From Pirellulales bacterium (GTDB lineage Bacteria; Planctomycetota; Planctomycetia; Pirellulales; JANQPP01), in contig JANQPP010000044.1 in assembly GCA_028289405.1 (NCBI GenBank), positions 1 through 43,886 of the forward strand: a stretch of 43,886 nt of DNA, given 5' to 3'. This document shows, one piece after another, positions 17,734 to 27,700 of the stretch (position 1 is the stretch's first letter; each line of letters opens with the position of its first letter). A program made the translations under genes and the position numbers. A model generated the notes under the pieces. That model was not told the origin of the DNA. It did no database searches and saw only the letters and a program-made list of their open reading frames with translations.

Positions 17734-17794
17734 GTGGCTGCCGTGAACGGTTCCGTTGTTCGCCCAATATTGCACTAGGTGGAGAGGTAAAACA

Positions 17795-18757
17795 TTACGC
17801 TGGGGAAATGTCGGACGAAGCATTTCCCCAGCGTTGAATGTCCTCGACCAGGCGATCGGCTTGGGCTTCCTCACCCAGTCGCATGAATCGGCATTCCGAC
17901 AGGCTGCGAAACCAGGTGGATTGGCGACGGGCGAAGCGGCGCGTGCGGACCACGACCTGTTCCATCGTCCTGTCCAGCGATGTGCCGCCTTCGCGGTGTT
18001 CGAGAACTTCGCGGTAACCGACCGCTTGGCTGGCCGTGCGCCCGAAGGTCGTTCCGCTGCGAATGAGGGCTTCCACTTCCTTCACGAATCCCTCCGAGAA
18101 CATTTGTGTGACTCGCCGCTGAATGCGGTCGTGTAACTCGGACCGTTCCCGATCGAGCACGAACACGCGGCACTCTTCTGCCGCGCGCCCGACTTCGAAC
18201 TGCCGCTGCCAGGAACTGAGCGGCGTGCCGGTGGCGTGCCGGACTTCTAGCGCGCGAATGATGCGTCGAGCATCACCGGGATGGATCTTTTCCGCTGCAG
18301 CGGGATCTTCCGCGCGGAGACTTTCATGCAGGCGCGGCAGGCCGTGGATTTCGGCTTTACGTTGCAAGCGCTGACGGAAATTCCAGTCCGGAGGAGGACC
18401 GGTGAACAGTCCCCGCAACAGAGACTTCAAATACAACGGAGTCCCGCCCACGAAGAGTACCGCCTTGCCTCGGGCACGAATCTCTGCTGCCGCCGCATGG
18501 GCCGCCGCGACATATTCCGCGAGACTAAAGTCTTGTGCCGGCTCGATGATATCGATCAGATGGTGCGGTACGGCGCCCTGTTGCTGCAAGGATGGCTTCG
18601 CCGTTCCCACATCCATGCCGCGATACAGGGCCATCGAATCGAGAGAAACAATCTCCGCGTCGAGAGCTTGGGCCAGCGAAATTCCCAGATCCGTCTTGCC
18701 GCTGGCGGTGCAGCCGGTCAGATACCAGCAGTCGAGCAGCGGAGGGTGGATAAGCAT
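17795..18757 (-). CDS. miaA: tRNA dimethylallyltransferase (IPPT)
   Basis: 320 residues, ATG at 18757. MiaA transfers a dimethylallyl group from DMAPP to N6 of adenosine 37 in tRNAs that read codons starting with U. Family signatures in order: the P-loop GCTASGKT at 15-22, the substrate motif SLDSMALYRGMDVGTAKP, HHLIDI at about 66-71, the GGTPLYLKSLLRGL motif, and the DARRIIRALEV segment near the middle. Length is normal for the family. The C-terminus ends with RWGNASSDISPA and this stretch lies inside a strong terminator hairpin (see 17797-17834). It is convergent with the HTH-like protein gene and its 5' end is divergent from hisE. Confidence 0.97.
   Translation of the reverse strand: MLIHPPLLDCWYLTGCTASGKTDLGISLAQALDAEIVSLDSMALYRGMDVGTAKPSLQQQGAVPHHLIDIIEPAQDFSLAEYVAAAHAAAAEIRARGKAVLFVGGTPLYLKSLLRGLFTGPPPDWNFRQRLQRKAEIHGLPRLHESLRAEDPAAAEKIHPGDARRIIRALEVRHATGTPLSSWQRQFEVGRAAEECRVFVLDRERSELHDRIQRRVTQMFSEGFVKEVEALIRSGTTFGRTASQAVGYREVLEHREGGTSLDRTMEQVVVRTRRFARRQSTWFRSLSECRFMRLGEEAQADRLVEDIQRWGNASSDISPA
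17797..17834 (-). terminator. Intrinsic terminator embedded in the miaA 3' coding end
   Basis: Plus-strand bases 17797-17810 and 17821-17834 form a perfect 14-base inverted repeat (ACGCTGGGGAAATG with CATTTCCCCAGCGT) with a 10-base loop. Read on the minus strand it encodes the last codons of miaA and ends at its TAA stop codon; the next bases are TGTTTTACC, a short T-rich run. A GC-rich stem followed by Ts fits Rho-independent termination of miaA. The palindrome would also fold in the convergent transcript, but that side lacks a T-run. Confidence 0.75.
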
Positions 18758-18922
18758 AAAAAAGCTTGAAATCGCGAGGTTCTAGCGTGGGCCGCCCGGC
18801 TTCCCACCTTTTGGCCAGCGGGCCGGTAACATATGATTACGGCAATTCACCATATTTTATTTCCCGGCAAACGTTCGTCCAAACCCCGGATAAATATCTG
18901 CGGCCAACCGTGAGAATGCCTC

Positions 18923-19255
18923 GTGAGTCATGCGAATTCGACCTTGAGCGAGCTGATGCGGGTTCTGGAAGAACGGAAACGTTCGCCGTCCGCCAAGTCA
19001 TACACCGTGAAATTGCTCAATGGCGGTATCGACGCCATCGGCGCGAAAATACAGGAGGAGGCGGGGGAAATCATCGAGGCGGCGCGGGATTCCGCTCCCG
19101 GTGAAAATGGCCACGTCGTGCATGAGGCCGCGGATCTGTTCTACCACGCTTGTGTGCTTTTAGTGGCCCGCGACATCCCGTTTTCCGCCGTGGAAGATGA
19201 ATTGCGTCGGCGGTTTGGAACCTCCGGATTGGAAGAAAAAGCGTCCCGCAAGTGA
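18923..19255 (+). CDS. hisE: Phosphoribosyl-ATP diphosphatase
   Basis: 110 residues, GTG start at 18923 (MSHANSTLSELMRVLEERK). HisE hydrolyses phosphoribosyl-ATP to phosphoribosyl-AMP, step two of histidine synthesis, in the cytoplasm. The metal-binding acidic residues of the MazG-like all-alpha fold are visible in KIQEEAGEIIEAAR and HEAADLFYHACVLLV, and the segment SYTVKLLNGGIDAIGAK matches the family. Length is normal for the stand-alone enzyme. hisG starts 57 bases after its stop, so the two likely form one transcript; hisI is not adjacent. Confidence 0.95.
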   Translation: MSHANSTLSELMRVLEERKRSPSAKSYTVKLLNGGIDAIGAKIQEEAGEIIEAARDSAPGENGHVVHEAADLFYHACVLLVARDIPFSAVEDELRRRFGTSGLEEKASRK

Positions 19256-19312
19256 TATCCGACGTTGACTGCCTCACAGACAAGACAACTTTCGAAAGGT
19301 GAATTGACCACG

Positions 19313-20164
19313 ATGAAGTCGTTACGGATTGGCGTGCCCAGCAAGGGGCGGCTCGCCGAAACCGCCGAGAAGCTGCTACAAGAGGCGGGACTCCATTTCC
19401 GCCGCCAGCCAAGAAGCCTCTTCGCCCGCTGTCGTGAAATGCCAATCGAGGTCACGTTTCTCCGCACGGATGATATTCCCGTGCTCTGCGCGGAAGGCGC
19501 CATCGACATGGGCATCTCTGGCGGCGATTTGGTGGAGGAAAGCCAGGTCGACGTCACCGAGCGGCTCGCCTTGGGCATGGGCAATTGTTCCTTGTCCCTG
19601 TGTGTTCCCGAGGATTCACCGATCCAGCACGCACGGGATCTGGCGGGCTGCCGAGTAGCCACGAGCTTTCCACGTGTCACCAGGGCTTATTTGAAAGAGC
19701 ACCAAACGGATGTCCATCTGGTCAATCTTTCCGGTTCCGTGGAGATCATGATTTCTCTGGGAGTCGCGGATGCGATCGTGGATCTCGTGGAAACGGGCAG
19801 CACGCTGGCCGCCAACAAGCTCCGTGTGTTGGAGCAAATCGGTTCTTATGAGACCGTGCTCATTCAAAATCCAAATTGTGAACAATTGGCTCTCGCGGAT
19901 CGGGTCGCGCGGAGATTGGAGGGGGTCGTTATTGCCCGGGGATACTCCTTGTTGGAGTACAACGTTCCGGTCGAGCGGCTGAAGGAGGCCGAGGAGGTCA
20001 CGCCTGGCTACAATTCTCCCACCGTGAACTCACTTGAAGATCCGCATTGGAAAGCGGTTCGCGTGATGGTGAAGCGGGGAGAAGTCATCGCCATCATGGA
20101 AAAGTTGGAAGCGTTGGGCGCGTCCGCGATTCTAGAAACGCCGATACGGAATTGCCGACTATGA
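19313..20164 (+). CDS. hisG: ATP phosphoribosyltransferase
   Basis: 283 residues from the ATG at 19313; a TTG at 19265 in the same frame would add 16 non-homologous residues, and AAAGG lies 13 bases before the ATG. HisG couples ATP and PRPP to make N1-(5-phosphoribosyl)-ATP, the committed and feedback-inhibited step of histidine synthesis. Signatures: LRIGVPSKGRLAET at the N-terminus, DIPVLCAEGAIDMGISGGD and the PRPP-binding stretch IVDLVETGSTLAANKL. The C-terminal region (residues about 210-283, ending ALGASAILETPIRNCRL) is the PII-like regulatory domain, so this is the long, homohexameric, histidine-regulated form that does not need HisZ. Confidence 0.96.
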   Translation: MKSLRIGVPSKGRLAETAEKLLQEAGLHFRRQPRSLFARCREMPIEVTFLRTDDIPVLCAEGAIDMGISGGDLVEESQVDVTERLALGMGNCSLSLCVPEDSPIQHARDLAGCRVATSFPRVTRAYLKEHQTDVHLVNLSGSVEIMISLGVADAIVDLVETGSTLAANKLRVLEQIGSYETVLIQNPNCEQLALADRVARRLEGVVIARGYSLLEYNVPVERLKEAEEVTPGYNSPTVNSLEDPHWKAVRVMVKRGEVIAIMEKLEALGASAILETPIRNCRL

Positions 20165-20200
20165 TTCCAGAACTGGCGGTCGGACATCGGATTTGTCGCG

Positions 20201-21439
20201 CTATCCGTCGGAAAACAGCCCTTCCACGTCGAACACCGGCTTTCCGCGTATTACCGTGGCGACCACTTCGGGCAGGCCGTCCTGAAATATCGCCTCGTGG
20301 GCATCTTTCGATGGCGATTCGGGCCAACGGATCACAGTAAAATTCGCCAGCTTCCTCGGTGCCAAGTTTCCCATTTGTCCTTCACGACCGAGTAATTGGG
20401 CGCCGGTCCGCGTGCCCATTTCGAGTACGGTTTGTGGAGAAACCTGCGGGAAGCTCCGGACCACCAAGTCTATTTCGGCCAGCAGGTTCAAATCGGGATT
20501 GGAAGCCCGGCTGTCCGTCCCCAAGGCGACGGGTACATGGGCTCGCAATAGCTCCGGCAGCGGATGCCGCAGATGTTCGAAATAGGCGTGAGTCCTGGGG
20601 CAAAAGACCACGCCCGCCTTCTCGCGATGTTGTGAAAGGAAATCGATTTCTTCCTCCGACAGGAAATTCCCGTGAATGCAGAGGAATCGATCCGCCCGCG
20701 CCAAGACACTCAAGTAATCGAGTGGAGTCCGGCCACCTGAAAACAGATTTTCCCGCCAAATGCCCAGTTCCTCCAAGAGGGCCCGAAACGGCCCGCTGGC
20801 AGTTTCCAGAAACCTCATCTCCTCCGCCGATTCGGCCAAGTGCATAGCATATGGCATGCACTTGCGGTGCTTTTCCACTGCGGTGAGCGTGTTCTCCAGA
20901 CTCACCGAGTAGGGTGCATGGGGAGAAAGACCGAACTGCCAAGATTCCTCTTGAGCGTCTTGATCGCGAAAGGGCTCCCAAGCCTGCATCGATTCGGCGA
21001 ATCGTTCACGGCTCCAGCCGATCAATTCCCCGAAAACCGTGGCTTCGAGCGAACCACGGCTCAAAGTATCGATTTCATAGGGCGGAGATGCGATTTCACC
21101 CACGGCCGTCACGCCATGCCGCAGTGACTCTTGCACTCCTGCGGCAATTGCCTCGCTTTTGGGAACGGACTCCGTGCGCCGGTGACTCAGAACCGTGCGA
21201 ATCCAGTCCGTGAAACCCATGCCGGGCTGTCCGAGCGGGACGTCCAAATGGCTGAATTCAAGATGGGTATGCGCATTCACGAGGCCCGGCAGAATGGCCA
21301 TGTGCGGGAAATCGTAAGTCGGAGAATCCGAAGAGTAGGGAGAGACTTGGGCCAGGCGTTCTCCCCGCACACGAAGAGTACCTCCGGGCATCGGCGGTCC
21401 ATCCACCGTGAACACCATCCCTGCCCGTAAGCTCCACAT
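20201..21439 (-). CDS. Amidohydrolase-family metal-dependent deaminase/hydrolase
   Basis: 412 residues from the ATG at 21439 (MWSLRAGMVFT); a GTG at 21451 would lie 8 bases past the upstream permease stop. Frames open further upstream overlap the permease and are ignored. A small beta-sandwich head precedes the TIM barrel. Motifs: LVNAHTHLEF (metal-binding HxH), APYSV, MHLAES, CIHGNFLS, CPRTHAYF and ALGTDSRASN, all as in the SsnA/TRZ/ATZ-type deaminases of the amidohydrolase superfamily. Members deaminate purine-like or aminofutalosine substrates; the exact substrate is not readable. It is the last gene of an ATPase-permease-hydrolase operon on the minus strand. Confidence 0.88.
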   Translation of the reverse strand: MWSLRAGMVFTVDGPPMPGGTLRVRGERLAQVSPYSSDSPTYDFPHMAILPGLVNAHTHLEFSHLDVPLGQPGMGFTDWIRTVLSHRRTESVPKSEAIAAGVQESLRHGVTAVGEIASPPYEIDTLSRGSLEATVFGELIGWSRERFAESMQAWEPFRDQDAQEESWQFGLSPHAPYSVSLENTLTAVEKHRKCMPYAMHLAESAEEMRFLETASGPFRALLEELGIWRENLFSGGRTPLDYLSVLARADRFLCIHGNFLSEEEIDFLSQHREKAGVVFCPRTHAYFEHLRHPLPELLRAHVPVALGTDSRASNPDLNLLAEIDLVVRSFPQVSPQTVLEMGTRTGAQLLGREGQMGNLAPRKLANFTVIRWPESPSKDAHEAIFQDGLPEVVATVIRGKPVFDVEGLFSDG

Positions 21440-21459
21440 GGTGGCATTCACGCTCAGTT

Positions 21460-23706
21460 TCAAGACGCCTCGGGAATCGAGCGGGAAGCTGGACGATCCA
21501 ACAGCTCCCGCAATTTTTCTTCCTCGAACTTGGGATACGAAAGCCGGCGGAACCATCCCAGAATGGCCAGCGTCGCTAGCGAGGAGATCGCGATCACGTA
21601 CCAAGCGTAGTGAAAGATACCTTCTCCTAGCAATCTTTCGGTCCACGGGTTGCCAGCGGGGACCTCGGCAGTCCATTTACTGGCGGCGAGTGCTAACGCG
21701 TTGTGCGTCATGTGAAACAAGATGCCCGGCAGCAAGCTGTTCGACTGCACGGCGATATAGCCAATGACCATGCCGACCATGCATGCCACGAGCGATTGTT
21801 GGAAAATCGGATGTATCACGCCGAAAAAGATACTGCTGATGGCGATGGCCCGCCATTTGTATCCCGTATGCCGCAACCCGGAAAGGATGAACCCGCGAAA
21901 CGCCAACTCTTCGCAAATGGCGGGCACGATGGCGAACGTGGCCAACAAGATGCCGAAAGCGCCAGGCTCATCAAAAAACTGGTCCAGAAACGCCAAGGCT
22001 CCTTCGTTGACCGGGAACAGATAAATCACCAACGATTGCAGCGCGTTGGCCGTGGGATGAAACACGACCGCCGCCAGAAATGCCATCATGCACGCCACGA
22101 ATGATGGCCGCCGCAACAGCAAGGTTTGTCTGGGACTTCGCGTGAGCAAGATCGCCATCAGCACCGCCGGCATGCCGATGATGGCAACCTGGGAGACGAC
22201 GAGCAACGTCACGAATTCCGAAAGGTTCCGAGGAGTGGGCAGGGCGAAACTCATGAAGAATTCCACGACCAACAGCAATACGCCGCAGAAGATCGCCTCG
22301 GCAACCGTAGGAGTCGGGCCTCGGTCACGCGCCAAATGTCGCAGCCACATCCCCAACTGGAACCGCTCGCTCTCACGAAACAAGACTTGCTCGGAATTGA
22401 ATTGATCCACGGCCCACCGCACGGCGGCGTAGCAGCAGGCGAGGGTCACGCAAACCACGATGGGAACGTAACGGATTACCTCCGCCAAATTCCCTTCGAT
22501 CATACTCCGCAATAGCAACATGATGCCGGTCACGGGAATCAGGCTGTTTCCGATCGACAATTCCGTTCCGGGCGCCAAAGGCAGCACCATCAAGGGGAGG
22601 CATACTAGCAGCAGCGGCATCAAGTAATATTGCCCTTCCTTGGTGCTGCGGGCGAATGCCGACAACGCCAGGCAGAGAGCGCTGAACAATGCGCTGACCG
22701 GCACCAAGGCGACGAGCAGGTACGCCATTGCCGAGATGGGCGGTGTTCCCAACGCGGCCACCGCGGGCAAAGCTTGCAAATGGCTTACCACGAACCAGCC
22801 GGTGGCTCCCAGGGCGAGCAGATTCAAGACCGCCGTGGACATGCTGAAGACCATCACGGTGAGCAGTTTGCCCCAAACAATCTCTCCCCGGTCCGCGGAA
22901 CTGCTCAGCAGTGTTTCCAGGGTGCCGCGTTCCTTCTCGCCGGCACACAAGTCGACCGCCGGATAGAAGGCGCCCGTCAACGCCCACACCAGCAGCACGA
23001 AAGGCAGCGTCTTCGACCAGGAAGCGGCTCCCCGTTGTCCTTTGTGGGCGGTATCCACCAATCGCCAGGCGAGTGGCCGGGAAACCACCGGGGAGATAGA
23101 CAAACCGACCAAGTTCTCTTTGCCTAACGCATTATTCCAACGGGCCAGGACATCCTGCACTCGCCGCAACGCGATCCGCGACTTTTCCTTGGCGGAGTTG
23201 TGCCAAATCCACAGTCCCGCTGCCTCGGTGGCGGGAATGTCTTCAAGCGCCCGGGCCGATTCGTCGAATGGTTCCGCCTGTTGCAGCATGTTGAATCGCT
23301 GGCCGAACCCCGGAGGAAAGTAGACGAAGACATCACAATCATTCCGCTGGAGCCATTCTTTCACCGGTGCGGGAGGTGGTCCTTCTTCTGGCTCTCCGAA
23401 AGAAACATCTTCCCGCACGGCCACATGCACCAACTCCCGGCGAGTTGCATCGGTAAACCAGCGCGAGTCGAGCCGATCTCCGTCCAGCAGAGGGAGCAGT
23501 CCATCGAGTTCTTCGGTGCCGGCTACCCAAACCGTGCTGGGATGCTCCTTGAGGAATTGCGTGACTTGAAAAAAACTCATGCCGAGGAGCGGGTACAACA
23601 GCAGTGGCAACACGAGGATCATGAACAACGTGCGGCGGTCGCGCAGTTGGTCACGCAGTTCGCGCAGGAAGATCAGCCATACATGTCGAGGACGGACCGT
23701 GTTCAT
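21460..23706 (-). CDS. ABC permease fused to CPBP intramembrane protease
   Basis: 748 residues starting at an ATG that overlaps the stop of the ATPase gene (ATGA). The first half, about 1-420, is a NatB/ABC-2-type permease: an N-terminal [14 protein letters not shown] motif, one helix, a large non-membrane loop of about 170 residues, then helices with the [16 protein letters not shown] signature. The second half carries a CPBP (Abi/CAAX) protease domain with [10 protein letters not shown] near residue 597, FGVIHP and FHMTHNALA, which hold the Glu-Glu, His and His/Asn positions expected for activity. Such permease/CPBP fusions occur in planctomycetes. Together with the ATPase it should form an exporter; what the protease cuts is unknown. 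Confidence 0.92.
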   Translation of the reverse strand: MNTVRPRHVWLIFLRELRDQLRDRRTLFMILVLPLLLYPLLGMSFFQVTQFLKEHPSTVWVAGTEELDGLLPLLDGDRLDSRWFTDATRRELVHVAVREDVSFGEPEEGPPPAPVKEWLQRNDCDVFVYFPPGFGQRFNMLQQAEPFDESARALEDIPATEAAGLWIWHNSAKEKSRIALRRVQDVLARWNNALGKENLVGLSISPVVSRPLAWRLVDTAHKGQRGAASWSKTLPFVLLVWALTGAFYPAVDLCAGEKERGTLETLLSSSADRGEIVWGKLLTVMVFSMSTAVLNLLALGATGWFVVSHLQALPAVAALGTPPISAMAYLLVALVPVSALFSALCLALSAFARSTKEGQYYLMPLLLVCLPLMVLPLAPGTELSIGNSLIPVTGIMLLLRSMIEGNLAEVIRYVPIVVCVTLACCYAAVRWAVDQFNSEQVLFRESERFQLGMWLRHLARDRGPTPTVAEAIFCGVLLLVVEFFMSFALPTPRNLSEFVTLLVVSQVAIIGMPAVLMAILLTRSPRQTLLLRRPSFVACMMAFLAAVVFHPTANALQSLVIYLFPVNEGALAFLDQFFDEPGAFGILLATFAIVPAICEELAFRGFILSGLRHTGYKWRAIAISSIFFGVIHPIFQQSLVACMVGMVIGYIAVQSNSLLPGILFHMTHNALALAASKWTAEVPAGNPWTERLLGEGIFHYAWYVIAISSLATLAILGWFRRLSYPKFEEEKLRELLDRPASRSIPEAS

Positions 23707-24518
23707 GCCGGCTCCTCTTTGGCCAGTTCGCCGCTCGGCGATGTCTTCGAGTATTCCGCCGAGTTGCCGGAATGCTCCTTCTCTTCTTGCGCGGAAATCA
23801 GCCGGAAGAACAGCTCTTCCAGATCCTCCTCGCTGTGACGCTCACGCAGCTCATCCACGGTCCCTTGCGTCAAGATCTTGCCCCGGTGCATGATGGCGAT
23901 GCGGTCGCAGAGCCGCTCCGCCTCGCGCATGATGTGAGTGGAAAAGATGACGCATTTCCCATGGTCCCGAAGTTCCGCGATGGTTTGAATCAGCGCCCGC
24001 GCTACCAGCACATCCAAGCCCACGGTGGCCTCGTCAAAAATGACCACGGGCGGATCGTGGACCAAGGCTCGCGCGATCGACAGTTTCTGCTTCATGCCAG
24101 TAGACATGCGAGCGCCGAGCAGGTCGCGAATGTTGTTCATTTGCAGACGATCGAAAAGAGCTTCCATCTGCTGCCGTAAAACGTGCTCTTCCAACTCGTG
24201 CAGCCGCCCGAAATATTCGACGAATTCCCAAGCCGTCATGCGGTCATAAATCGCGGTATTGGCGGACATGAAGCCGATGCATCGCCGTACGTCCGCCGGT
24301 TGCGTGAGCACATCGTATCCGTGGACGGTGACCCGTCCTCCGCTCGGTCGCAGCATGGTGCTGAGGATTCGCAATGCCGTCGTTTTCCCCGCACCATTCG
24401 GACCAAGCAGGCCGAAGATTTCTCCAGGCCGGGCATCAAAATCGATCCCCGCCACGGCGACCAGTTTGCCCCGCTGCAAATCGGTATAGTGCTTCGTGAG
24501 ATTCGAGACGTGAACCAT
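23703..24518 (-). CDS. ABC transporter ATP-binding protein, NatA-like
   Basis: 271 residues. Walker A GPNGAGKT at 39-46, signature STGMKQK at 139-145 in place of LSGGQ, Walker B VVIFDEA at 158-164 and the switch His in FSTHIM. Between Walker A and the signature the Q-loop reads [16 protein letters not shown]; the usual Gln is not obvious there, which is seen in some NatA/Ccm-type ATPases. The last 40 residues are charged and not conserved. It precedes the permease/CPBP gene with a 4-base stop/start overlap, so the two proteins are surely partners. Its own start has a GAGGA-like sequence upstream. Confidence 0.94.
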   Translation of the reverse strand: MVHVSNLTKHYTDLQRGKLVAVAGIDFDARPGEIFGLLGPNGAGKTTALRILSTMLRPSGGRVTVHGYDVLTQPADVRRCIGFMSANTAIYDRMTAWEFVEYFGRLHELEEHVLRQQMEALFDRLQMNNIRDLLGARMSTGMKQKLSIARALVHDPPVVIFDEATVGLDVLVARALIQTIAELRDHGKCVIFSTHIMREAERLCDRIAIMHRGKILTQGTVDELRERHSEEDLEELFFRLISAQEEKEHSGNSAEYSKTSPSGELAKEEPA

Positions 24519-24782
24519 GCCCCATCCTCAGCGCGGAAACGGCGCCCGCCGACGCGCCGCTGTGTGAGATGCCCCGCTCGGGAGGAAGCCCGAGGGCTCG
24601 GAATAGATCGCCAACCGCCTTTTCAATCATAACAGATTCCCGACGGGTGCTTACGGCGATTCCCGGCGATCACAACTGGAATCATGCGGCGAGGTAGAGT
24701 GAGTGTTCAGTTTCTGATCACTTGTTTAATCGGTGCAACCTGCATTGCTAAGCGGGGTTGTCGGAAGCGAGATTGCCGTGGG

Positions 24783-27700
24783 TCAAAAACGTACTTTGGC
24801 CCACTGACGCTCCAGCCGTTGAGGAGAAACCTTCACCGCCGTGCCCAACCGTTGGGCGAAGAGCGACACGCGGAATTCCTCCAGCATCCAGCGAAATTCT
24901 TCCAATCGAGGATCGAAAACTCCCCGCTGTTCATGCTGGCGATGGCGTTCGCGATAAAGCTGTGCGAAGTGTTCAACCTCCGCGCGGGTACTTTCGTCCC
25001 AGGTCCAGCCCCGGCTAGGGAGCTGTTCCAAGCGGAAATCAATCGCTTGTAGATAACGAGGGAAGTGCTGGAGCTGCTTCCAAGTGGTGTGGAGAAAAAA
25101 ACCTGGTGCGAATAAGGATTCCAGCTGCTCTTCGATATCTGCGCGGAGTGCGTTCCAACGAGGACCATTGTTCTCAGAAAGTTGCTGACGTAGTCCATAG
25201 TGCCTTCGCAAAATCGGCTCCAGCACGGCGACCAAGTCCTGAACGGCAAGTGAAATTCGTTCTTTTCCTCGCACCAACACGTCCTCGAAATCTTGTGCAC
25301 AGCGTGGAATGGAGTTGACAAACGTCTCCTCGGGCACAAAGGCGCGGCCAGCCAAGAAACTCAGCAGCGACTCCTCTAGGGATTCGGTGACGGGATGCGA
25401 AGCGTGAAGTTGCTGAATTTCCTCCCACTTCGGTAGCCACAGGAGTTGGGTCATCAAACTCTCATCGACCTGCAAGCGACATAGCCTCACGACTCCGGCT
25501 CGCGTGGCGCGGATGGCTGCCGCCTGATCGGCGAATAGCCGTAAGGATACGGAATCGCCACGGTCGAGCAGCGCCGGGTACGCGGCCATTTCATACCCTT
25601 CGCGCTTAATCTCGACCGATGCCGGCAGCTCTCCGAAGCTCCAAGTCGTGAGCCCATTCAGATGCCAACGGTCATCGGGCATTACGAACGGATCCGACAC
25701 CTCGCTGATTCCGAGTTGGCGGCGCAGGGCATCGAGGTCTCTCCCTTCGGCGGCAACCTCGCCCTTCTCGTCCAGCACTCGAACATGGATTGATAGATGG
25801 CCAGGCAATGATTCGAGTTGAAAATCCTCCACGTCAGTCCTTTGGCCAGATAGTTCCGTGAACGCGGCGGCCGCTGTTGGCAAGAAGGGGCCTTTGCCGT
25901 ATTCCATCAGGCCCGCCGCTCGGAGTGCCGCGTCCGGAGCCGGCACCAGCCCTCGACGGAGCAGTTTGGGGAGCGAGCGAATCAAGGCGATCAGCTTTTC
26001 CTGGAGCAGCCCTGGAACAAGCCACTCCAATCTTCGTGTGTCGAGCAAATGGAACGCATGGCGGGGCACGCTGACGGCCAAGCCGTCGTGTTCATGACGC
26101 GGATCAAAACGGTAGTCCACGTCGAGCTTTAGTGGTCCCGCCTGGATCACCGGCGGAAACGCATGAGGATTGGCTTCGCCTGCGAGCGACTCGTCAATCA
26201 ACTCCTCCCGCCGCATGGTCAGTTCGCGGCCGAACTGCCGGCCATTCCCTTTGAGCCATCGCCGCAGCGTCGCCGCGTCCCATACTTCGGGCGGAATGCG
26301 TTCATCGTAAAAGGCGTACAACGTCGCGTCGGGTACCAGATAGCGTTCGTCTCGCGTTTTCGCCGCCTGTTGCGCAAGCTCTAGAACCAAGGCGCGGTTA
26401 CGCCGTAAGAATTCGAAGTTGCCCTCGAGCTCCCCTTCGACCAGGGCACGTTGCAGAAACAGATGCCGTGAAGTGCCCGCATCGATCGGGCCGAACCGGA
26501 CTCTTCTGCGTGGACATAAGACGAGCCCACCCAGCTTGACCTGTTCGAAGGCAAACACGGTTCCGTGCCGGCGGGACCAGTGCGGGTCGCGGTGGCTTTT
26601 GGTGATCAGATGCGCGGCGATCGGTTCGATCCATTCCGCCGATACTCGGGCTACCGTGCGCAGGTAGTTGCGGCTCGTTTCCACCATTTCCGCCGCCACG
26701 ATGCACTTCGGCTTGGCCGCGAAAAGTCGCGAACCCGGCCAGATGAAGACCTCGGCTCCACCGGGAACCCGATACGCATGCTTCCCAAACCGCATGGCCA
26801 CATTGGACAACAGGCCCGGCAGCAGCGCCTTATGGATATCGCTTGGATCGCTTCCGTGTTCGCCGAGTTTGAGTCCGCATTCCGCCACCATGCGGAGCAT
26901 TTGGCGATGCAGTTCTCGCCAGTCTCGAATGTGATTGTACGAGAGAAAATTTCGCTGGCAGATTCGCCGTAAGGCGCTCCGGCTCCGCGAAAAGGCCTGC
27001 TCCTTCAGGAAATTCCACAAATGGAGATACGCGAGAAAATCGGAACTCTTGTCCGCGAACGCGGCATGGGCTTCGTCGGCTTGCTGTTCTTTTCCCGCCG
27101 GACGCAGCCGAGGGTCGTTGATTTCCAATGCGGTGACGATGATCAGAATGTCGGCCAGGCAGCCCAATTCATCCGCCACCAGCAGAATCCGCGCGACGCG
27201 GGGATGAACGGGCAAACGGCTCATCAGTCGGCCGTCCTGGGTGATCCGCCGATTCTCATCAATGGCCTTCAGCTCGAATAGCGTGCGGTAAGCCTTTTGC
27301 ACGGCATCCGGCGAAGGGCGATCGAGAAAAGGGAACGCGGACACTTCCCCCAGACCCAGGGCCAACATCCGCAAGATCACGCTAGAAAGATCGGTGCGTC
27401 GGATCTCTGGAGTTGTATACGATGGTCGAGATGCATAGTCCTCCTCGGAATAGAGGCGGACGCAAATACCCGGCCCGACCCGGCCACATCGGCCTTGCCG
27501 CTGGTCGGCGGAAGCTTGGGAGATCGGTTCCACTCGCAGCCGTTGAATTTGCGAATGCCCAACATGGCGGCTGATGCGGGCCGTCCCTTCATCGATCACA
27601 TACCGCACGCGGGGCACGGTGAGCGTCGATTCGGCGACATTCGTGGCCAGCACGATTCTTGGTCGCTTTCCAGGCGAGAAGACACGCGCCTGCTCCGCCT

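Noticed and set aside
20201..21439. Assignment of the amidohydrolase as aminodeoxyfutalosine deaminase (MqnX)
   Set aside because: The motifs fit the SsnA/TRZ/ATZ superfamily but nothing specific to futalosine; no mqn genes nearby.
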